8,219 nt of DNA from Chitinophagaceae bacterium. GTDB lineage: Bacteria > Bacteroidota > Bacteroidia > Chitinophagales > Chitinophagaceae. Below are positions 1 through 7,044 of this stretch, piece after piece (within the stretch, counting starts at the first letter, position 1; every line of letters begins with the position of its first letter). The stretch is taken from assembly GCA_026785745.1 (NCBI GenBank), contig JAJAZO010000040.1, positions 1 through 8,219 on the forward strand, given 5' to 3'. The position numbers and the translations under genes were made by a program. The notes under the pieces were generated by a model. That model had not been told where the DNA came from and made no database searches. It saw only the letters and a list, made by a program, of their open reading frames with translations.

Positions 1-1
1 A

Positions 2-1990
2 AAAGTTGGTGCAACAAAAGATTTGCAACTCGCCATAGAAACAAACCGGGAAGTGTATGATTTCCTATCAAGTATTTCTGATAAATACGGAATCGGTTTC
101 TGGAAAGCCGGAGCCGGTATCATTCACCAGGTGGTATTGGAAAATTATGCTTTCCCCGGTGGTATGATGATTGGAACAGACTCTCACACCCCGAATGCCG
201 GTGGTTTGGTAATGGGGGCTATTGGTGTAGGTGGTGCCGATGCGGTGGATGTAATGGCTGGTTTGCCCTGGGAGTTGAAAATGCCAAAAGTTATCGGTGT
301 AAAATTGACCGGTAAAATGAGTGGCTGGACAAGCTGTAAAGATGTTATTCTTTGGGTGGCCGGGCAACTGACCGTGAAAGGTGGTACCGGAGCCATTGTT
401 GAATATTTTGGTGAAGGTGCTGATAGCATGAGTGCCACAGGAAAAGGAACGGTGTGTAACATGGGCGCAGAGATCGGAGCTACTTGTTCCTTATTTGCCT
501 ATGATGAAAAAATGAGTGCTTACTTAAAAGCAACAGGCCGGGAAGAAGTGGCTGCATTGGCAGATGGTGTCAGAGAACATCTTCGTCCCGATCCAGAAAT
601 ATATGCTGACCCCGCAAAATATTATGACCAGTTATTGGAATTAGATTTAAATACACTGGAGCCTTATGTTAATGGTCCATTTACTCCAGACCTTGCAACG
701 CCGATTTCTAAAATGGCTGCTGCGGTAAAAGAAAATGGATGGCCTGCTAAATTGGAAGTGGCATTGATTGGCAGTTGCACCAATTCTTCTTATGAAGATA
801 TTAGCCGCAGTGCTTCTATTGTAGAAGATGCAGTAAGCCAGGGGCTAAAAGCAAATTCTGAATTTACTATTACTCCTGGAAGCGAACTGGTTCGCTTTAC
901 TATTGAAAGAGATGGCTTCATCAATACATTTGAAAAAGTAGGTGGTGTGGTATTAGCCAATGCCTGCGGCCCTTGTATTGGTCAGTGGGCCAGGCATATT
1001 GATGATCCGAACAGGAAGAATACGATCATCACTTCTTTCAACAGGAATTTTGCGAAGCGTAATGATGGTAATGCAAGTACTCATGCATTTGTAGCAAGTC
1101 CTGAAATTGTTACCGCCATGGCGATTGCCGGTACCATTGCTTTTAATCCATTAACAGATAAATTAAAAAATGATAAGGGTGAAGATGTATTATTAAAAGA
1201 ACCAACCGGATTTGAATTACCACCAAAAGGTTTTGCAGTGGAAGATGCCGGATACCAGGCACCTGCAACAGACGGAAGTGGCATACAGGTAAAAATAGCC
1301 ACTGATTCCAAACGTTTGCAATTGCTGGAACCATTTAAAGCATGGGAAGGAACGGATATAAAAGGGTTGAAATTATTAATTAAGGCAAAAGGAAAATGTA
1401 CAACCGACCATATCTCAATGGCGGGTCCCTGGTTGAAATTCCGTGGACACCTTGATAACATCAGTAACAATATGCTGATTGGGGCTATCAACTTTTACAA
1501 TGAAAAAACAGACAACGTTAAAAATCAATTGACGGGTGAATACGGCGCTGTGCCTGCCACTGCAAGAGCATACAAAGCAGCAGGAGTAGGAAGCATTGTA
1601 GTTGGTGATGAAAACTATGGTGAAGGTTCATCAAGAGAACATGCAGCAATGGAACCACGGTTTCTTGGTGTAAGAGCTATTTTGGTAAGAAGTTTTGCCC
1701 GCATACATGAAACCAATTTAAAGAAACAAGGAATGCTGGGATTAACATTTGCTAATAAAGAGGATTACGACAAGATTCAGGAAGATGATAGTATTGATAT
1801 TCTTGGCCTGACTTCCCTGCCTGCCGGACAGGCAGGTTTTGCTCCCGGTAAACCGTTAACTGTTGTATTAAACCACAAAGATGGTTCTGTTGATAATGTT
1901 ACCGTAAACCATACTTACAATCAACAGCAGATAGAATGGTTTAAAGCAGGCGGGGCATTAAATGTTATCAGGTCGCAGTTTGGTAAATAA
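2..1990 (+). CDS. acn: Aconitate hydratase (aconitase), mitochondrial type, 5'-truncated by window edge
   Basis: Aconitase interconverts citrate and isocitrate through cis-aconitate in the TCA cycle; it is a cytoplasmic [4Fe-4S] enzyme. The reading frame is open from base 2, so the TTG at 23 is an internal Leu, not a start. Roughly the first 100 residues lie outside the window; 662 residues are visible. The three cluster cysteines are present: SCTNSS (Cys codon 776-778) and [11 protein letters not shown] (Cys codons 965-967 and 974-976). Other family signatures are [11 protein letters not shown] near 170-205, [10 protein letters not shown] near 1040-1070, [12 protein letters not shown] near 1397-1432 and, in the swivel domain, [13 protein letters not shown] near 1604-1642. 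From memory, the sequence follows animal mitochondrial aconitase almost colinearly to the C-terminal [12 protein letters not shown], so it belongs to that class rather than the AcnA/IRP or AcnB class. The one clear departure is an extra SLPAGQAG stretch at 1814-1837, caused by a palindrome. A terminator follows 24 bases after the stop. Confidence 0.97.
   Translation, partial: KVGATKDLQLAIETNREVYDFLSSISDKYGIGFWKAGAGIIHQVVLENYAFPGGMMIGTDSHTPNAGGLVMGAIGVGGADAVDVMAGLPWELKMPKVIGVKLTGKMSGWTSCKDVILWVAGQLTVKGGTGAIVEYFGEGADSMSATGKGTVCNMGAEIGATCSLFAYDEKMSAYLKATGREEVAALADGVREHLRPDPEIYADPAKYYDQLLELDLNTLEPYVNGPFTPDLATPISKMAAAVKENGWPAKLEVALIGSCTNSSYEDISRSASIVEDAVSQGLKANSEFTITPGSELVRFTIERDGFINTFEKVGGVVLANACGPCIGQWARHIDDPNRKNTIITSFNRNFAKRNDGNASTHAFVASPEIVTAMAIAGTIAFNPLTDKLKNDKGEDVLLKEPTGFELPPKGFAVEDAGYQAPATDGSGIQVKIATDSKRLQLLEPFKAWEGTDIKGLKLLIKAKGKCTTDHISMAGPWLKFRGHLDNISNNMLIGAINFYNEKTDNVKNQLTGEYGAVPATARAYKAAGVGSIVVGDENYGEGSSREHAAMEPRFLGVRAILVRSFARIHETNLKKQGMLGLTFANKEDYDKIQEDDSIDILGLTSLPAGQAGFAPGKPLTVVLNHKDGSVDNVTVNHTYNQQQIEWFKAGGALNVIRSQFGK
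1816..1836. repeat. 21-bp palindrome inserted in frame in the aconitase gene
   Basis: A perfect inverted repeat: arm CCTGCCTG (1816-1823), loop CCGGA (1824-1828), arm CAGGCAGG (1829-1836). It is GC-rich in an AT-leaning gene. It is 21 bp long, so it keeps the reading frame and adds seven codons. Removing exactly these bases joins TC to T and gives Thr-Ser-Phe-Ala-Pro-Gly-Lys-Pro-Leu, which matches the spacing of the conserved F-[AT]-PGKPL segment in other aconitases. It lies in a surface-type loop of the C-terminal domain, far in sequence from the cluster ligands. It resembles short palindromic repeats that spread through some genomes and enter coding regions. Only one full copy is present in this window, so the repeat-family assignment is inference. 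Confidence 0.75.
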
Positions 1991-2014
1991 GCGTTTTGCT
2001 TTTTATATAATCAC

Positions 2015-2039
2015 AGGTTTGCTTCGGCAAACCTTTTTT
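2015..2039 (+). terminator. Rho-independent terminator of the aconitase gene
   Basis: Perfect 8-bp stem AGGTTTGC (2015-2022) / GCAAACCT (2027-2034) closed by a TTCG tetraloop between C and G, followed by a T-run to 2039. It starts 24 bases after the aconitase stop codon, and no other gene ends here. Confidence 0.93.
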
Positions 2040-2107
2040 ATTGTGCTAAACGGGGTCTTATTTCCCCAAATATTTTCATCCCTCTTTTTCATTTTAGCTC
2101 AATTAGT

Positions 2108-2136
2108 TTTGTAAATAAGTGTCAGTTATACTTTTA
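2108..2136 (+). promoter_or_regulatory. Possible Bacteroidota-type promoter for the DUF4476 gene
   Basis: TTTG at 2108-2111 (-33-like) and TACTTTTA at 2129-2136 (-7-like; consensus TAnnTTTG, last base A instead of G) are separated by 17 bases. This is within the range reported for the Bacteroidota housekeeping sigma factor, though at the short end. It would give a leader of roughly 50 bases before the ATG at 2193. The region lies between a terminator and a gene start, so a promoter is expected, but the -7 match is imperfect and the exact site is uncertain. Confidence 0.35.
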
Positions 2137-2192
2137 GAGTTTTTGTATAGTAGTTTGTACAACAGAAGAAAATAAACATAAAACTATAAAAG

Positions 2193-4136
2193 ATGAAAAC
2201 ATTATTTTCCTTTCTCCTGTTGTGTGTAATTACCGTTTCTGCATTTTCGCAAACCCAGGCAGGAGCAGTAACTGTAAATGTAACTGGGAACCGTACAAAA
2301 CAAATAGCGGTAGATAGCAGGTATTATACAATCAGTAATACATCCATTAGTAGTGAACAGGCTGTTGTAATTAATGACCTTGAAAATGGGCCGCATACAC
2401 TGGAAATTATCCGGCAAAACCAATATAATAAAAGTGTTTCGACTAAAAGCACTTTTACTCTCAGGGAAGGCTTTAGCCTTGTTATCGATATCAGCCCGAA
2501 CGGAAGTATAACATCTTCAGAAACTAGAATTGATAACCGGAACACAAATTCACAAGCCGTTCTTTCTGTAGCCGCATTCAATAAAATATTTGCTGCCGCA
2601 AAAAAGAAAACAAACTCAGCGGCAAGGGCAACTTATATTGAAACCCAACTGGCAACTATCAACAGGCGGCTTACTTCAAAACAGGCCAGCCAGTTGATTC
2701 AATTGGTAAATTCTGAGAGCCTTCGTTTGAAATTATCAAAGCAATCTTACTCAAAAATAAGTGACACACAAAATTTTTCATTAGTCAGTAATCTTCTTCG
2801 TAGTTCTGCTAACAGAACAGAGTTGAGTGATTATATTGCTTTATTGTCAGATGAAGATGAGGACAATGATACAGACGTTATTGCGGGAAGTCCGATGACG
2901 GATGAGCAATTCAGGACAATATATGCTGAAGTAAATGTTGAATACGGCAGTGCCAATAAAAATTATTATCTGAATAATTTTTTTAACAAGGAGTATAATT
3001 TTTATACAACCAGCCAGGCAAAACAATTTATCGAAATGGTGACACCTGAGCTGGACAGGTTTGAATTAACCAAAAATGCCTACCGGGGAATTACAGATAA
3101 AGAGAATTACAGCGATGTTTACTCTTTGCTGAACAACACATCCAACAGGACAGCATTGATTGCATACATTAATGCTTACGATAATACCAATGTGAGGCCG
3201 GCAATGACTGATGTTCAGTTCAATAAATTATATCAGTCAGTATATTACCAGAACAGCACCACGGCAAGATATACAACCATTAATAATGCATTTACAACGT
3301 CAGGGAATTATTTTACTGCAGTGCAGGCAAAACAAATTATTCCATTGGTAAATATTGAAAGCAGCAGGCTGTTATTGTCAAAGGCGGTTTATAAGAGGCT
3401 GGTTGACAGGGCTAACTATACAGAATTCAATTCCTTTCTTTCCGTTGCAAGCCGTACAGATTTGTATAATTATGTAAGGAACTACGATAACTCAAATAGT
3501 AACAGTGGCGTTGTTGCCATGAATGAAACAGATTATAATCAATTATATAACAGTATCAACAGTGTCTGGAGTACAGCATCCCGTGTAAACCTCACTACGG
3601 AAGCATTTAATAATTATAGTAACTATTTTACGACTTTCCAGGTTCGCCGTTTAGTGCTTCTTATAAATTCAGAAAATGACCGGCTTACACTTTCCAAACT
3701 GGCCTATGATAATGTTATCGACCAGGCCAATTACAGCCAGTTGTATGATGTATTCAGTAATACAAATAACAGGAATGATCTTGCAAATTTTGTAGCAGGA
3801 GTTCAAAATGGAAGCGGCACAGTCGTTAAGATTCCAATGACGGAAACAGAATTCAATAGTATGTACAGGAATGTGCAATTTTCTTTTGGGTTTGGAGCTA
3901 AGATGAGTGCATTAACGGAGATTTTTAATAAAGAAACAAACTATTTCACCGTTCAGCAGGTTAAGAAATTGATACCACTGGTGAGTGATGAAGACAACAG
4001 GCTTCAGTTGGCTAAAGCGTCTTATAATAATATAACAGACCAGGCAAGTTTTACAGAATTGTATGATTTGTTTTCTTTACAGGCAAGCAAAGATGAGTTG
4101 GCTTCCTATGTTAGTAATGCTTACAATAATAAATAG
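2193..4136 (+). CDS. Secreted protein with five tandem DUF4476 domains
   Basis: A 647-residue exported protein of unknown biochemical role. Residues 1-19 form a signal peptide (MKTLFSFLLLCVITVSAFS, likely cut before Gln20). The Cys at 11 lacks a proper lipobox, so a lipoprotein is unlikely. Residues 24 to about 115 look like a beta-rich N-terminal module, of the kind often found before DUF4476 in Bacteroidota. Five repeats of about 95 residues follow (about 124-217, 234-328, 336-430, 441-536, 547-643). Each begins with a motif like PMTDxQF, has a central YFT..Q.K.LI.LV..E..RL.L.K..Y, then DxxNY and an [RK].[DE]L..Y[VI] end. The linkers are short and rich in Asn, Ser, Asp and Gly. DUF4476 is a domain of unknown function common in Bacteroidota exported proteins; five copies seems a large number. 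The start is the ATG directly before the signal peptide, with an A-rich leader. The gene looks monocistronic, with its own terminator. Periplasmic or surface location is inferred. Confidence 0.88.
   Translation: MKTLFSFLLLCVITVSAFSQTQAGAVTVNVTGNRTKQIAVDSRYYTISNTSISSEQAVVINDLENGPHTLEIIRQNQYNKSVSTKSTFTLREGFSLVIDISPNGSITSSETRIDNRNTNSQAVLSVAAFNKIFAAAKKKTNSAARATYIETQLATINRRLTSKQASQLIQLVNSESLRLKLSKQSYSKISDTQNFSLVSNLLRSSANRTELSDYIALLSDEDEDNDTDVIAGSPMTDEQFRTIYAEVNVEYGSANKNYYLNNFFNKEYNFYTTSQAKQFIEMVTPELDRFELTKNAYRGITDKENYSDVYSLLNNTSNRTALIAYINAYDNTNVRPAMTDVQFNKLYQSVYYQNSTTARYTTINNAFTTSGNYFTAVQAKQIIPLVNIESSRLLLSKAVYKRLVDRANYTEFNSFLSVASRTDLYNYVRNYDNSNSNSGVVAMNETDYNQLYNSINSVWSTASRVNLTTEAFNNYSNYFTTFQVRRLVLLINSENDRLTLSKLAYDNVIDQANYSQLYDVFSNTNNRNDLANFVAGVQNGSGTVVKIPMTETEFNSMYRNVQFSFGFGAKMSALTEIFNKETNYFTVQQVKKLIPLVSDEDNRLQLAKASYNNITDQASFTELYDLFSLQASKDELASYVSNAYNNK
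2562..4121 (+). repeat. Five tandem DUF4476-coding repeats
   Basis: Approximate DNA spans are 2562-2843, 2892-3176, 3198-3482, 3513-3800 and 3831-4121. The repeats are recognisable at protein level through shared Y-F-T, Q-[AV]-[KR], S/A-K-x-x-Y and D-x-x-[NS]-[YF] positions. The DNA has diverged and shows no long exact duplication, so the array is old and unlikely to recombine readily. Repeat 1 is the most divergent (its DxxN motif reads DTQNF and it lacks the opening PMT), and an acidic linker (DEDEDNDTD) separates it from repeat 2. Confidence 0.85.
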
Positions 4137-4153
4137 TAAGCAGCTATTAAATT

Positions 4154-4185
4154 ACAAAGCCCTGCATAATGCGGGGCTTTGTTTG
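4154..4185 (+). terminator. Rho-independent terminator between convergent genes
   Basis: A 12-bp stem (4154-4165 with 4171-4182, including one G-T pair) with an ATAAT loop, followed by TTG-rich sequence. It begins 18 bases after the stop of the DUF4476 gene. Its other side faces the end of the minus-strand gene that stops at 4206, and that side is moderately T-rich when read on the minus strand (4145-4153), so the hairpin may serve both genes. Confidence 0.85.
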
Positions 4186-4205
4186 TATATGGCTATATTG
4201 GTTTT

Positions 4206-4634
4206 TCAGATTACAACAGAAGCCAGTAATCTTCCGCCTGGTAATTCGCTTGATGAGTAAAACAGCTTTAGAGGCGAACTTCCATTCTTCAGGTTCCGAA
4301 CATCTTTTACATCTAATGCTATTACACCAGTGGGTGTTTTTGCATCCCGGAAATTAAATTCTTTCAACACCTTATTCTGTGCGTCTTTAATAGTAATAAT
4401 TCTGTTCTTACCAATTTTGCCACAATGGTAATATTTAATGATGAACCGGCTGTTGGCAGCACTTTGGCTGCATTCAAGGCTTTGAACAGTGTTCATGTCG
4501 CTGCCATAGCTTTGTACTAAAAGTTTGCTGTCAAGATAGATTTCAAAACCTTCTCCCCCCGGTTTTGGAGAAAAGGAAAACAATGTGGTGCGAATGGCAA
4601 GCAATGCCAGTGTTCTGCTGATAATTGATTTCAT
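4206..4634 (-). CDS. Small secreted protein of unknown function, conserved-type in Bacteroidota
   Basis: A 142-residue protein read from ATG at 4634 to TGA at 4206. I know no function for it. The N-terminus (MKSIISRTLALLAIRTTLFSFS) looks like a signal peptide, although Arg15 interrupts the hydrophobic core and the cleavage site is unclear. The mature part starts with PKPGGEGFEIYLDSKLL, has KYYHCGKIGKNR around residues 67-78 and ends with FYSSSELPGGRLLASV. Two cysteines (55 and 71) could form a disulfide. From memory, this pattern recurs in small hypothetical proteins of Chitinophagaceae-like genomes. The mix of short alternating hydrophobic segments suggests a beta-sandwich (inference). The frame stays open upstream to an ATG at 4811, but that extension is not signal-like and would bury the signal peptide, so the start at 4634 is chosen. 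The gene converges on the DUF4476 gene and diverges from the gene at 4826. Confidence 0.75.
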   Translation of the reverse strand: MKSIISRTLALLAIRTTLFSFSPKPGGEGFEIYLDSKLLVQSYGSDMNTVQSLECSQSAANSRFIIKYYHCGKIGKNRIITIKDAQNKVLKEFNFRDAKTPTGVIALDVKDVRNLKNGSSPLKLFYSSSELPGGRLLASVVI

Positions 4635-4825
4635 AACATGTACTTTTTTGGTTAAGGAATGTGAGAAATGATTGACAGCACAAATGAACGATGCGGAATG
4701 GCCGTATAATAATTCGTTTGACGAGAGGAGGGTCAGGCTTGATGTTCTGTAGGAAATACTACCAAAAAAATTTCCAAAAGCGGCAGAAAGAATGCTTTTA
4801 CTTATTTTCACTTCCTATTTAAGCT

Positions 4826-5251
4826 ATGCAAAGACTAAAACCTGATGTAGACATTGTTCTCGATATTCTTAAAGCGGTACTGGAAGCACAACCCTTGTCT
4901 TCTTTTACCCAAAGCCTGTTGTACCAATACCAGGAAAGGGGGGGGCTGAGTAAAAAACAACTGGAAGGTTTGTATAGCAAGGCCACTAAAGTAAAAACTA
5001 TTCCCCCGGGCAAGATGGCCACTTTGGAAGCCATTATTTTAAGAAAACATTCAAAACAAAAATCTGAATTACCTGCAACGGCACCGCTGTATGAAAAGGA
5101 TGAAGAAACAGGAAATATAATAGAAAACATATTGGCAAAATATCCGCAACATAAACGGGTATTGTTTTTCAAATTGAAATATGATAATAATGAAATTTTT
5201 TCAGCAAGTGAAAAGACTGAATTGCAAAAATTCAATAAACTGCTGCAATGA
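4826..5251 (+). CDS. Small cytoplasmic protein of unknown function
   Basis: A 141-residue, charged, mostly helical-looking protein with no signal peptide or membrane segment. I recognise no named domain, but the pattern of blocks (LKPDVDIVLDILK at 4-16, QYQERGGLSKKQLEGLY at 34-50, IPPGK..TLEAIILRK at 59-74, LPATAPLY at 82-89, ILAKYPQHKRVLF at 102-114) looks like a conserved Bacteroidota hypothetical family (recalled). An in-frame TAA at 4820-4822, just before the ATG, fixes the start region. The stop overlaps the next start as ATGA (5248-5251), which suggests translational coupling with the serine hydrolase. A run of eight G at 4938-4945 encodes part of Arg-Gly-Gly; a one-base slip either way would hit a stop almost at once. 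The opposite strand also has an open frame (5235-4819), but this strand has the coherent operon context. Confidence 0.8.
   Translation: MQRLKPDVDIVLDILKAVLEAQPLSSFTQSLLYQYQERGGLSKKQLEGLYSKATKVKTIPPGKMATLEAIILRKHSKQKSELPATAPLYEKDEETGNIIENILAKYPQHKRVLFFKLKYDNNEIFSASEKTELQKFNKLLQ
4938..4945 (+). repeat. G8 homopolymer tract inside a coding region
   Basis: Eight consecutive G bases within codons for Arg38-Gly39-Gly40 of the 141-residue protein. With one extra G the frame reads on to TAA within three codons; with one G fewer it reads TGA directly after the tract. The tract is the longest G/C run I see in the window. Confidence 0.9.
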
Positions 5252-6354
5252 AATACATTTGCTATCTATTTTTACTGCTGCCTGTTCTGGCTGTAGCTCA
5301 ACCAGATAAAAAAATGAATGCTGAAATAGACAGTTTATTTCAATCGTATTTTAAGTCCGGGGAACCCGGTGGTTCGGTATTACTGGTAAAGGACAATAAA
5401 GTTTCTTATCAAAAGGGATTTGGTATTGCTGATATTACTACAAAACAACCCATTACTTCGAAAACACTTTTCAATGTCGGCTCTATCAGTAAAACGTTTG
5501 TGGCTTATGGAATTTTAAAACTGGCTTCGGAAAGTAAGCTTTCATTGGATGATGACATGTATAAATATTTTCCGGACTTTAAAAAGAAATCTAATGCAAA
5601 GCAGGTGAAACTGTATCACTTGCTAACTCATACATCCGGCATTCCCGACAGCAGACCAGTAAAAGACCAGCATGATTTTTATCTTACAGCAAAAGACGAA
5701 GAGAACTTTGCTCCATTAAAGCAAACAAAGGCACTTCAGTTTGATCCAGGAACGAAATATAAATACTCCAATCCGGCTTTCAACGGACTAGCCCTGGTAA
5801 TTGAAAAAGTAACAGGAAAGAAATGGCAGGATTATATCAATGAAATTATTTTTAAGCCGGCAGGGATGAGTACATCAACGATTACTGACGGTCCGCATCC
5901 GCAGACAGGAGTTTCACATGCCTACATAAAAAACAAGAATGGATTTTTTGAAGAATTGGATTACGGAGAAGAACCAACTTTTGCTGCAGCCGGCAACGGT
6001 GGTGTGTGGAGCAGCGTAGAAGAGCTTTGGAAATATGAACAGGCTATTCAACAACATATTTTCCTGGATAGTGAGCGGATAAACAAATCAAGAACTGTTT
6101 ATCCATTTCCCGAATGGAAAGATTCGATACCAAACCGGCTTGGCCTTAGCTGGTTTCTAACAACAGAAATGGGGTTGAGTATGACTGGCCATACTGGTTC
6201 GCAAGGTGGTTTTATCAGCGATTATTGCTGGCTGCCGGAGAAAAAATTCTTCTATGTGCTGTTGTGCAACATTCCCAAACCCATTAAAGAAATCCGGAGT
6301 AAAATATTTACACTATTGCAACAACATAACTGGCTGGATAATCAGTCGGAATAG
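5248..6354 (+). CDS. Exported serine hydrolase, beta-lactamase family (class C / PBP4-like)
   Basis: A 368-residue protein of the beta-lactamase family (Pfam PF00144), whose members act on D-Ala peptides, beta-lactams or esters. Residues 1-17 form a signal peptide (MKYICYLFLLLPVLAVA, likely cut before Gln18), so it acts in the periplasm or is membrane-attached. All three catalytic motifs are visible: SxxK as Ser79-Ile-Ser-Lys82 in FNVGSISKTF, YxN as Tyr173-Ser-Asn175 in YKYSNPAFNG, and HTG at 315-317 in MTGHTGSQGGF. Further family marks are LLTHTSGIPD at 125-134 and AAGNGGVWSSVEEL at 247-260. The length suits a single-domain member without the extra C-terminal lipocalin-like domain some relatives carry. 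Substrate cannot be read from the sequence; peptidoglycan-peptide or ester hydrolysis is as likely as antibiotic hydrolysis. The start overlaps the upstream stop by 4 bp and has no clear ribosome binding site, which fits coupling. No terminator is evident before the sigma gene, so some read-through is possible. Confidence 0.93.
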   Translation: MKYICYLFLLLPVLAVAQPDKKMNAEIDSLFQSYFKSGEPGGSVLLVKDNKVSYQKGFGIADITTKQPITSKTLFNVGSISKTFVAYGILKLASESKLSLDDDMYKYFPDFKKKSNAKQVKLYHLLTHTSGIPDSRPVKDQHDFYLTAKDEENFAPLKQTKALQFDPGTKYKYSNPAFNGLALVIEKVTGKKWQDYINEIIFKPAGMSTSTITDGPHPQTGVSHAYIKNKNGFFEELDYGEEPTFAAAGNGGVWSSVEELWKYEQAIQQHIFLDSERINKSRTVYPFPEWKDSIPNRLGLSWFLTTEMGLSMTGHTGSQGGFISDYCWLPEKKFFYVLLCNIPKPIKEIRSKIFTLLQQHNWLDNQSE

Positions 6355-6459
6355 CTTCGGGTCCGGGTTCAAATAATGGAGTAACTTACATATCCTTTAT
6401 TTCATGGAAGGCAACCTTTTAATACAGGTATCCGATTAGTAACTAAACACTACCAAAAT

Positions 6460-7044
6460 TTGCTGTCTGCAGATGAACTGACCTATCATGTTGAGGCATG
6501 TGCACTCAATAAGAGGGAGAGCCAGAAAGTATTATACAGCTCTTTCTATGGATATGCTATGGCCGTCTGCGACCGGTATGCCAATAAGCAGGACGATGCA
6601 GTGGAAATCCTCAACGATGGATTTCTGAAAATTTTCAAGGAAATACATCATTACAAACCGGCATATGCAGATGTAGTCAGTTCTTTTAAAGGATGGCTTC
6701 GTAAAATAATGGTATATACAGCCATTGACCATTTTCGGAAAAACCATAAACACCAATTGGTAACACAGTTAGATGATGTGGTGTATCAGTTGGCAACAGA
6801 AAGTGAGGATGCTATTGAAAAATTATCATACGATGAGATTATCCGGGCAGTGCAGGAACTGTCACCCGGTTACCGGACAGTCTTTAATTTATTTGTAATA
6901 GAAGGGATGAGTCATGAAGAAGTAGCCAACAAGTTGGGGGTTTCAATTGGCACATCAAAGTCTAATCTTTCTAAAGCAAGAAAACAATTGCAGAAAATAT
7001 TATTTAAACAAAACGAAATAACAATTGCCAAAAATGCAGTTTGA
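6460..7044 (+). CDS. ECF-type RNA polymerase sigma factor
   Basis: A 194-residue sigma factor of the extracytoplasmic-function group, which directs RNA polymerase to a dedicated promoter set. Region 2 spans about residues 25-97 (LYSSFYGYAMAVCDRY, DDAVEILNDGFLKIFKEI, FKGWLRKIMVYTAIDHFRK), covering core binding and -10 recognition. Region 4 spans about 127-180, with ELSPGYRTVFNLFVIEGMSH and the helix-turn-helix VANKLGVSIGTSKSNLSKAR. Region 3 is absent, as in ECF factors. The start is the TTG at 6460: the frame upstream has no ATG or GTG back to an in-frame TAA at 6382-6384, and the next in-frame ATG (residue 34) would cut into region 2. The stop overlaps the start of the following membrane/barrel gene by 11 bp, the usual arrangement for a sigma factor and its regulator. 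Assignment as a sigma factor is firm; its signal and regulon are unknown. Confidence 0.94.
   Translation: MLSADELTYHVEACALNKRESQKVLYSSFYGYAMAVCDRYANKQDDAVEILNDGFLKIFKEIHHYKPAYADVVSSFKGWLRKIMVYTAIDHFRKNHKHQLVTQLDDVVYQLATESEDAIEKLSYDEIIRAVQELSPGYRTVFNLFVIEGMSHEEVANKLGVSIGTSKSNLSKARKQLQKILFKQNEITIAKNAV

Noticed and set aside
184..1491. Minus-strand open frames (184-462, 1081-1491) opposite the aconitase gene
   Set aside because: They lie entirely antisense to a highly conserved enzyme and their translations show no domain features.
2051..2067. GGGG...CCCC mini-hairpin downstream of the aconitase terminator
   Set aside because: The stem is only four base pairs with a long loop and no T-run; the strong hairpin at 2015-2034 already explains termination.
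2256..2263. CAGGCAGG, identical to one arm of the aconitase palindrome
   Set aside because: No matching inverted arm lies next to it and it encodes ordinary residues (Gln-Ala-Gly) just after the signal peptide of the DUF4476 protein; most likely chance.
4063..4357. Two short plus-strand open frames (4063-4260, 4169-4357) across the convergent gene ends
   Set aside because: They overlap the DUF4476 gene end, the terminator and the antisense of the small secreted protein, and their translations have no coherent features.
4635..4811. N-terminal extension of the minus-strand gene to an ATG at 4811 (201 residues in total)
   Set aside because: The added 59 residues have no signal-like or domain-like character and would bury the signal peptide that begins at 4634. 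The stretch is better read as the divergent intergenic region; I could not find a convincing promoter in it on either strand.
4819..5235. Minus-strand open frame of 138 codons opposite the 141-residue gene
   Set aside because: The plus-strand frame has a coherent start, an ATGA overlap with the hydrolase and conserved-looking blocks; the opposite frame reads as a composition shadow.
6404..6439. An 11-codon mini-ORF (ATG to TAG) just upstream of the sigma gene, considered as a leader peptide
   Set aside because: It has no ribosome binding site, no run of regulatory codons and no attenuator hairpin after it; short ORFs like this are expected by chance.
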